Origin: Candidatus Methanocomedens sp.
Lineage (GTDB): Archaea > Halobacteriota > Methanosarcinia > Methanosarcinales > Methanocomedenaceae
Direction: 5' to 3'
NCBI GenBank assembly: GCA_013374385.1
Contig: QBUR01000165.1
Location: 1-10,021, forward strand
Length of the DNA: 10,021 nt
Part shown: piece by piece, positions 5,913 through 10,021 of the stretch
Position numbering within the stretch: position 1 is the stretch's first letter
How the letters are laid out: the number at the start of each line of letters is the position of its first letter
The notes under the pieces: model-generated
The model's database searches: none
What the model saw: the letters and a program-made list of their open reading frames with translations, nothing else
Told to the model about the DNA's origin: nothing
Translations under genes and position numbers: made by a program

Positions 5913-5968
5913 TAAGCATTACATGCTTAAACCATATTGTCACCGTTATCGCGTCTGATAATCCTACA

Positions 5969-6038
5969 CCCAGCCAGGTCAACAGAGCTTAAGACCCTGT
6001 TTTGTAGGAATCCGTGGTTTCGAATCCCACACCCCGCA
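5969..6038 (+). pseudogene. tRNA-Leu(UAA) remnant lacking its 5' end
   Basis: The 3' two-thirds of a leucine tRNA is recognisable. There is a D-loop segment CCCAGCCAGGTCAA (5969-5982) and an anticodon loop CTTAAGA with anticodon TAA. The anticodon stem CAGAG/CCCTG has one A-C mismatch. A class II variable arm TTTT-GTA-GGAA follows, then the T-loop TTCGAAT in the stem GTGGT/CCCAC, and the acceptor strand ACCCCGC plus discriminator A (6031-6038). Missing are the 5' acceptor strand (GCGGGGT expected), the 3' D-stem strand and position 26. The normally invariant G53 is T. It cannot fold as a working tRNA, so it is either decay or an attachment-site fragment. Confidence 0.7.
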
Positions 6039-6040
6039 TC

Positions 6041-6049
6041 AAAAAAAAA
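6041..6049 (-). terminator. T9 terminator of the 45-residue ORF
   Basis: Nine A on the plus strand give nine T on the minus strand, 20 bases after the stop of the lysine-rich small ORF. A T-run of this length is an effective archaeal terminator and supports transcription of that ORF. Confidence 0.5.
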
Positions 6050-6069
6050 TCATCACGACCCTCAAAGGA

Positions 6070-6207
6070 TCATTTCATCTTTTTCTTCGCCTTGGCAAGT
6101 TTCTTCTTTGCATCACCGCTTCCTGCAGCAGCCATTTTTTCAAGATCTTCCAATTCAGCCTTTTTCTTAGTACTCCTTCTTCCCATATCCTTCTTCGACA
6201 TTGCCAT
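6070..6207 (-). CDS. Small lysine-rich hypothetical protein, 45 residues
   Basis: I do not recognise a family. The product starts MAMSKKDMGRRSTKKK, has a central AELEDLEKMAAAGSGDA segment able to form an amphipathic helix, and ends in a KKKLAKAKKKMK tail. About a third of the residues are lysine and the protein is strongly basic, so binding to RNA, DNA or ribosomes is possible; that is inference only. Support for a real gene is indirect: an AT-rich, TATA-like stretch (TTTAAATTATATTT, 6211-6224) lies just upstream, and a T9 run lies 20 bases past the stop. The reading frame has no stop or odd residues. There is no Shine-Dalgarno site, so the message would be leaderless or nearly so. A second ATG lies two codons in. 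Confidence 0.5.
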   Translation of the reverse strand: MAMSKKDMGRRSTKKKAELEDLEKMAAAGSGDAKKKLAKAKKKMK

Positions 6208-6239
6208 AGAAAATATAATTTAAATCATAAACTACTTAA

Positions 6240-6455
6240 GTGATTCCAAAAGAGCGGCTGTGGGAGAGAATTAAGTTGGGTAAAGGTTCAATAAATTATG
6301 CCAGACATTTTTACATGTACTCGCTGTATCAATCCGATCCTTTTTTTCTGCATTACCTTTCCGCAATAGGAGTATTCTGGCGGAACATACTGCAAAAAGG
6401 ACACAAAATTAAGACCCTTCACAAACAATTCGTATCTTCAAAAGCCAGTTGTTAA
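6240..6455 (+). CDS. Doubtful 71-residue ORF, GTG start
   Basis: No family recognised. The frame opens at GTG right after an in-frame TAA, with no ribosome-binding site. It reads as a basic, aromatic-rich peptide (WERIKLGKGSINYARHFYMYSLYQ followed by a hydrophobic stretch around FFLHYLSAIGVFW). It fills most of the gap between the 45-residue ORF and fibrillarin, and its last four bases overlap the fibrillarin stop. The look is protein-like, so it may be the tail of a former gene, but chance in AT-rich DNA cannot be excluded. I see no RNA gene in this stretch. Confidence 0.25.
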   Translation: MIPKERLWERIKLGKGSINYARHFYMYSLYQSDPFFLHYLSAIGVFWRNILQKGHKIKTLHKQFVSSKASC

Positions 6456-7141
6456 TGATTTTTCCTTAGTGCCACCAGAGCCAGGTGGTCCCTGTGGAAT
6501 GGCTCCAATACTTTTTTGTCAATCACTTCAAATTCTTCATTTAGTTTTTCCAGTTCCTGCTTAAACACCTGTTTAGGGTTGGCCGTGCTGTCAACACTTC
6601 GAGCCTTTATGACCATGATGAGATGTCCGCCGGGTTTTAAGCACTCTCTGGCATTGACAATAGCTATTCCTGCCTGGTCCCGCTGGGCCACGTCCTGGTA
6701 TATCAGGTCCACTTGCCCCGCAATAGCTCTGTACAATGCAGGTCTGGCGGCATCAGCAAGTATAGGGACCATGTTCTGGCGCTGGCTGCACACGCCGATA
6801 AGGTCGCGCATGACACGTGGCGCGAACTCTACTGCAAAGACCATTCCCCCTGTCACCATGTCTGAAAGATGGCTGGCAGTAGTACCCGAGGCCGCACCCA
6901 GGTACAATATTCTGGAATTAGATGCAACAGGAATGGCCATCCCTTTTTCAATCATGGCAGCCAGTTTACTACGGTGTGGCGACCACAGCCGGTATTCAAT
7001 ACCGTTATTGTTCACCACCTTTTCACCATATACCCGGGTGCCGGATGCCATGTTCACTGTGGCAAGTCTTGGTTTCCCTGCATATTCTATTGAATATACA
7101 TTAGGTGGAAGCAGTGGCAACTCATGTTGACTATCAGGCAT
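6452..7141 (-). CDS. flpA: Fibrillarin-like rRNA/tRNA 2'-O-methyltransferase
   Basis: The catalytic subunit of archaeal C/D box RNPs, methylating ribose 2'-OH of rRNA and tRNA with S-adenosylmethionine under guide-RNA direction, together with Nop5 and L7Ae. The 229 residues include the N-terminal fibrillarin segment with GEKVV and EYRLWSPHRSKLAAMI (49-64), the SAM-binding loop LYLGAASGTTASH (79-91), AVEFAPRVMRDL (103-114), the acidic ILADAARP (127-134), the DLIYQDVAQ strand (145-153) and the catalytic-region VIKARSVDST (177-186). The start at 7141 fits the family; a longer upstream reading has no family match and runs into the spacer. No Shine-Dalgarno site is present, while TATTGATATT at 7161-7170 is about 25 bases upstream, which suits a leaderless message. 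Nop5 is not adjacent. Confidence 0.94.
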   Translation of the reverse strand: MPDSQHELPLLPPNVYSIEYAGKPRLATVNMASGTRVYGEKVVNNNGIEYRLWSPHRSKLAAMIEKGMAIPVASNSRILYLGAASGTTASHLSDMVTGGMVFAVEFAPRVMRDLIGVCSQRQNMVPILADAARPALYRAIAGQVDLIYQDVAQRDQAGIAIVNARECLKPGGHLIMVIKARSVDSTANPKQVFKQELEKLNEEFEVIDKKVLEPFHRDHLALVALRKNH

Positions 7142-7282
7142 CTGGATAGAATAATAACTGAATATCAATAAGATTTTCCTAAATGCTTGCCATAATCTAT
7201 TATTCAGGTAAGACCATATGTGACGACAAAAGAACGATGTAAGAGCGGCATAAGAACAACACAAATAACAAACTGAATCCAG
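7142..7282. promoter_or_regulatory. Divergent promoter region, fibrillarin/arcS
   Basis: This 141-base spacer separates the start codons of two RNA-modification genes running in opposite directions. On the minus strand TATTGATATT (7161-7170) is well placed for a leaderless fibrillarin message. On the plus strand I see no clear TATA box for arcS; TAATCTATTATTC near 7193-7205 is the best AT-rich candidate but lies far from the start. Neither gene has a Shine-Dalgarno site. Confidence 0.4.
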
Positions 7283-9118
7283 ATGACCAAATATTTTGAA
7301 GTAACAAGACGAGATGGTGCAGCCCGTCTGGGCAAGTTGCTGTTAAAGGTGACCCATTCCACCCCTATGATACTGGAAGTGTCATCCGGGTACCCTATTG
7401 TGTATGCCGGCAGCCCATGGGGGCATAGCTCACTTTCACCTGATGATGTAGACGACGGTACATTGGTAATACTTCCTGATAAGTCCATGCCACTGCATGT
7501 CAGGGGAGAAAGAGTAAAAGGAATGGTGGAATCTGCCCGGAAATCCATGCAGGTATGGAACGATTGGCGGGGGGCAGTGGGACGCATCGTACACCCTGCG
7601 TACCCTGACATATCACCTGCTGACATGTATGTATTGGGCGCTGCAAAACAGATGGAACATAATCCCAGAGTACTGCTGGAGAGCGTTATCCATATCAGGA
7701 ATAATACCCCTCCCGACACCGCATTGTACGCCCCTGCCCTGGCTACCCCCGAGAATCTGGGGCTGCTTGTGTACGTAGGCGTGGATGTGGTTGATGATAC
7801 CCTGGCTGTTGCCCGGGCATTTGGTGACATCTACATGATGCCGGGCGGCGAATACAGGCTCAAAGACCTGTCTGAACTGCCGTGCGGGTGCAATGTATGT
7901 AGCAATACCAGTGTAGCAGAATTGAAAGAAATGGATGCAACAAAACGGGGCGAACTGGTCGCACAGCATAACAAAACCAGGCTCGAAGAAGAGAAACGTG
8001 TCACAGTCCAGCACATCAGGGACGGACATTTGCGGGAATATGTGGAAGGAAAATGTCGCAGCGACCCATGGCTTACTGCACTGCTGCGCCTCACTGACCA
8101 GGAATATTCATATCTGGAACAGCGCACGCACACCTATCGCCGTAGTACCATGTACACTAATTCTGCAGAATCCCTGGACAGGGTAGAGGTCAAAAGGTTT
8201 GCCAGAAGGGTTCAGGAACGCTTCCAGTCACCCGAAAATAACATTCTCTTGCTCTTGCCCTGTTCAGCTCGTAAACCATATTCAATATCAAATAGCCACC
8301 AGTATTTCAGCCATGCTATGGGTAAACACAGGCGGGCGTTGAATGAAGTGATCATCACATCGCCACTGGGTATTGTACCCCGTGAGCTGGAACTGGTATA
8401 TCCAGCCGCCCATTATGACACGCCTGTGACAGGGCACTGGGACCTTGAAGAGCGCTCATGGGTGGGCGGATGCTTGCTCGACTACCTGAGAACAAATCGT
8501 TATTCCCATATCATCGCCCATGTGGACGGGGCTTACCAGGATATCTGCCAATCTGTTGCCAGTGATTTGGGGTTGGATATCATCTATACGGTAAACGGTG
8601 AGGGGAGCGTCACATCAAGCCATTCACTAAAGAAACTGGGCGATACTGTAAAAGCTTTGGTGAATGAAGAAGGGTACCCTCTACGCAAGCTGCGAGATAT
8701 TACTGCGACCATGCTACGCTCTATTGCAAATTATCAATTTGGCATGGGTGCAGGGGAGCTGCTGGTGCCCGACAATGCTACAATTAAAGCACCTTTCCCC
8801 AAACACCAGGTATATGACGGGCGTACCCAGCTTGCAACCCTGAATCCCAGTACAGGTACTCTTACTCCTACTCTTGAAGGGGGACGCAGGCTCATTGAAC
8901 TGGGAACCTACCATGTTCATATCGATGACTTCGTGCCTGGCGGGAACATCCTTGCTCCGGGTGTGGTGGATGCGGACCCTGCAATCCGGCCTTCTGACCA
9001 GGTTCTTGTCGTGGGTAAGCGTGCAATTGGTGTAGGCAGGGCAATGATGGGAGGAGATGAGATGGTACGCTCCAGTAGGGGCGTAGCCGTTGACCTGAGG
9101 CAGGTAAAGGAGATATAA
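7283..9118 (+). CDS. arcS: Archaeosine synthase alpha subunit ArcS (TgtA2)
   Basis: Acts after tRNA-guanine transglycosylase has put preQ0 at position 15 of tRNA; ArcS, with the radical-SAM partner RaSEA, takes that base towards archaeosine. The 611 residues show the multi-domain euryarchaeal layout. A TGT-like N-terminal domain ends in the zinc pattern C201-x-C203-xx-C206 with H229 22 residues later. The ArcS-specific motif is PCSARKPYSISNSHQYF (326-342), followed by SPLGIVPRELE (360-370). A C-terminal PUA RNA-binding domain spans about residues 545-608 (GGNILAPGVVDADPAIRPSDQV). All hallmark residues look intact and the length is usual. The ATG lacks a Shine-Dalgarno site. The stop codon directly abuts the next start. 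RaSEA is not in the window. Confidence 0.95.
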   Translation: MTKYFEVTRRDGAARLGKLLLKVTHSTPMILEVSSGYPIVYAGSPWGHSSLSPDDVDDGTLVILPDKSMPLHVRGERVKGMVESARKSMQVWNDWRGAVGRIVHPAYPDISPADMYVLGAAKQMEHNPRVLLESVIHIRNNTPPDTALYAPALATPENLGLLVYVGVDVVDDTLAVARAFGDIYMMPGGEYRLKDLSELPCGCNVCSNTSVAELKEMDATKRGELVAQHNKTRLEEEKRVTVQHIRDGHLREYVEGKCRSDPWLTALLRLTDQEYSYLEQRTHTYRRSTMYTNSAESLDRVEVKRFARRVQERFQSPENNILLLLPCSARKPYSISNSHQYFSHAMGKHRRALNEVIITSPLGIVPRELELVYPAAHYDTPVTGHWDLEERSWVGGCLLDYLRTNRYSHIIAHVDGAYQDICQSVASDLGLDIIYTVNGEGSVTSSHSLKKLGDTVKALVNEEGYPLRKLRDITATMLRSIANYQFGMGAGELLVPDNATIKAPFPKHQVYDGRTQLATLNPSTGTLTPTLEGGRRLIELGTYHVHIDDFVPGGNILAPGVVDADPAIRPSDQVLVVGKRAIGVGRAMMGGDEMVRSSRGVAVDLRQVKEI

Positions 9119-9943
9119 ATGCGAATTTCATGTTCATCGCTGTTCCTTTGGGACTATTGTGTTGAGGATATTATCCAAATACTGGCTGGGGCCGGGATAG
9201 AGAATGTTGAGTTTTGGGCAGAGACACCGGATTTCTGGCGGCACCGCCATGAAAAGGGGGCAGTTAAACATCTCAGGGATGCAATATCTATTCTAACTGA
9301 GCGTTGTACTGTGCATGCCCCTATACTTGATTTGAATGCATCGTCGTACAATGAGCATGTATGTGAAGTTACCATTAAGGAGAGCCTTTGGGCAATTGAC
9401 CTTACCAGGAAACTGGATGCTTCTGTGCTGACCGTACACCCAGGTAGCAGGACGGTACACCGGCCGCCTACTTCTGAGGATTGGGACCGCTTTTTTCATT
9501 ACCTTACTATTACAACCAGATACGCAAATGATGCCGGTGTCACCCTGGCTTTGGAGAATCTTACACCTAAGGTACAGGGTATGTGTCACGAACCCGCGCA
9601 GATGGCTAAGGTGCTGGAAATGTATCCTAACCTGATGATGACCCTGGACATCCCGCATGCCTTGCAGGTAGATGTTGATAATGCTATTGGGTTTATTGCT
9701 GAACTGGGTGAGCGGATTGTTAACGTCCATGTAAGTGATGTACAAAACGGCATCCCTCATTTACCTGGACATATTGTTAGGAATCCACAGACTGTAATCG
9801 TCTTAGACAAATTGAAATTAAGTGGGTATGACGGTGACCTGACCATTGAGATAGACGATAAACTGCTTTTAGGACATCAATCGAGGGAAGATAAGGTATC
9901 ATTGCTGGTAAATGAGAAGAAGTATCTTTTGCAGGGATGTTAA
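9119..9943 (+). CDS. Xylose isomerase/AP endonuclease-type TIM-barrel protein
   Basis: A 274-residue protein of the sugar-phosphate isomerase/AP endonuclease family 2 TIM-barrel superfamily. Metal-site residues characteristic of the fold are in place and in order: E31 (NVEFW), H66 (VHAPILDLN), H107 (LTVHPGS), E146 (LALENL), D177 and H180 (MTLDIPHA), H204 and D207 (VNVHVSDV), H218 and E244 (LTIEID). This favours an active trinuclear-type metal centre like endonuclease IV, but isomerases share it and the substrate cannot be told. AGGAG lies six bases before the ATG, inside the end of arcS, and the arcS TAA is followed directly by this ATG. Coupled translation is therefore very likely, which suggests a link to tRNA modification or nucleic-acid care. 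Confidence 0.88.
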   Translation: MRISCSSLFLWDYCVEDIIQILAGAGIENVEFWAETPDFWRHRHEKGAVKHLRDAISILTERCTVHAPILDLNASSYNEHVCEVTIKESLWAIDLTRKLDASVLTVHPGSRTVHRPPTSEDWDRFFHYLTITTRYANDAGVTLALENLTPKVQGMCHEPAQMAKVLEMYPNLMMTLDIPHALQVDVDNAIGFIAELGERIVNVHVSDVQNGIPHLPGHIVRNPQTVIVLDKLKLSGYDGDLTIEIDDKLLLGHQSREDKVSLLVNEKKYLLQGC

Positions 9944-9979
9944 AATAATGGAATATTAGTTGGTGAATCGTGATGAACA

Positions 9980-9985
9980 TTTTTT
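9980..9985 (+). terminator. T6 run after the TIM-barrel gene
   Basis: Six T lie 37 bases past the stop of the TIM-barrel gene, without a clear hairpin. This is a weak archaeal terminator candidate. The remaining bases to the window end are AT-rich (AAATACATATTAAT, 9991-10004) and may be the promoter of a gene outside the window. Confidence 0.35.
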
Positions 9986-10021
9986 CTAATAAATACATAT
10001 TAATCGAAGATTCATTCACAT

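Noticed and set aside
5938..5960. Possible third copy of the inverted-repeat end (TTGTCACCGTTA) after the ATPase remnant
   Set aside because: Only about ten of twelve bases match and the similarity fades at once, so it is compatible with chance. It is worth including in a genome search but not callable.
5969..6038. Functional tRNA-Leu gene
   Set aside because: There is no 5' strand to pair with ACCCCGC, the 3' D-stem strand is absent and G53 is replaced, so no complete cloverleaf forms. No intron arrangement within the nearby DNA rescues it.
5937..6223. Two plus-strand open frames of 69-77 residues
   Set aside because: They cross the tRNA-Leu remnant and run antisense to the 45-residue ORF. 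There is no ribosome-binding site and no protein-like pattern.
6516..7130. 204-residue open frame on the plus strand
   Set aside because: It is antisense to fibrillarin, which has all its SAM-binding motifs. Composition is that of a mirror frame.
7142..7264. N-terminal extension of fibrillarin (41 extra residues)
   Set aside because: The extension is Cys/aromatic-rich with no family match and would occupy most of the divergent spacer. The shorter start at 7141 gives the usual N-terminus and length.
7204..7830. 208-residue open frame on the minus strand
   Set aside because: It lies antisense to arcS, whose product has a complete set of family motifs. The antisense translation is Ser/Cys-rich with no recognisable domain.
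9777..10019. 80-residue minus-strand frame at the right edge
   Set aside because: It is mostly antisense to the TIM-barrel gene and has no ribosome-binding site or family pattern.

Overview
The window is archaeal and most likely comes from a methanogen- or ANME-type euryarchaeon (Methanosarcinales sensu lato). This rests on gene content, not on a search: aIF2 gamma, Rpo7 and Spt4, ribosomal proteins S24e and S27ae, a GTP-dependent dephospho-CoA kinase, fibrillarin, and an archaeosine synthase. Shine-Dalgarno sites of the GGAGG/GGTGA type, TTG starts and TATA-like boxes fit the same picture.

Region 1 (48-3762, minus strand) is the classic archaeal information-processing operon, read right to left: TATA box, aIF2 gamma, FCF1-like PIN nuclease, Rpo7, Spt4, dephospho-CoA kinase, S24e, S27ae. 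It ends in T-rich DNA at the left edge. It joins translation initiation, rRNA processing, transcription and CoA synthesis under shared expression. aIF2 gamma and S24e both start at TTG.

Region 2 (3777-4751) holds an FxsA-family membrane protein on the minus strand. Divergent from it is a plus-strand pair: a DmpI-like tautomerase and a 2x[4Fe-4S] ferredoxin, closed by a clear hairpin/T-run terminator.

Region 3 (4752-6451) is unlike the rest: AT-rich, gene-poor and full of scars. It contains an 11-bp hairpin and a ~210-bp element bounded by 26-nt inverted repeats (23/26 matching). The element ends exactly where homology to an archaeal ATPase/DUF234-type protein begins. That gene has lost its whole ATPase domain and carries an in-frame TAG. 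After it come the 3' part of a tRNA-Leu(UAA), a 45-residue lysine-rich ORF and a doubtful 71-residue ORF. I read this as an insertion and decay hotspot between conserved blocks.

Region 4 (6452-9943) is RNA modification. Fibrillarin (minus) and archaeosine synthase ArcS (plus) diverge from a 141-bp spacer. ArcS is followed with no gap by a xylose-isomerase/AP-endonuclease-type TIM-barrel protein. Neither fibrillarin nor ArcS has a visible Shine-Dalgarno site.

I do not see a complete new defence or metabolic system. The best leads are the inverted-repeat element with the truncated, amber-interrupted ATPase tail, the tRNA-Leu remnant, and the coupling of ArcS to the TIM-barrel gene.
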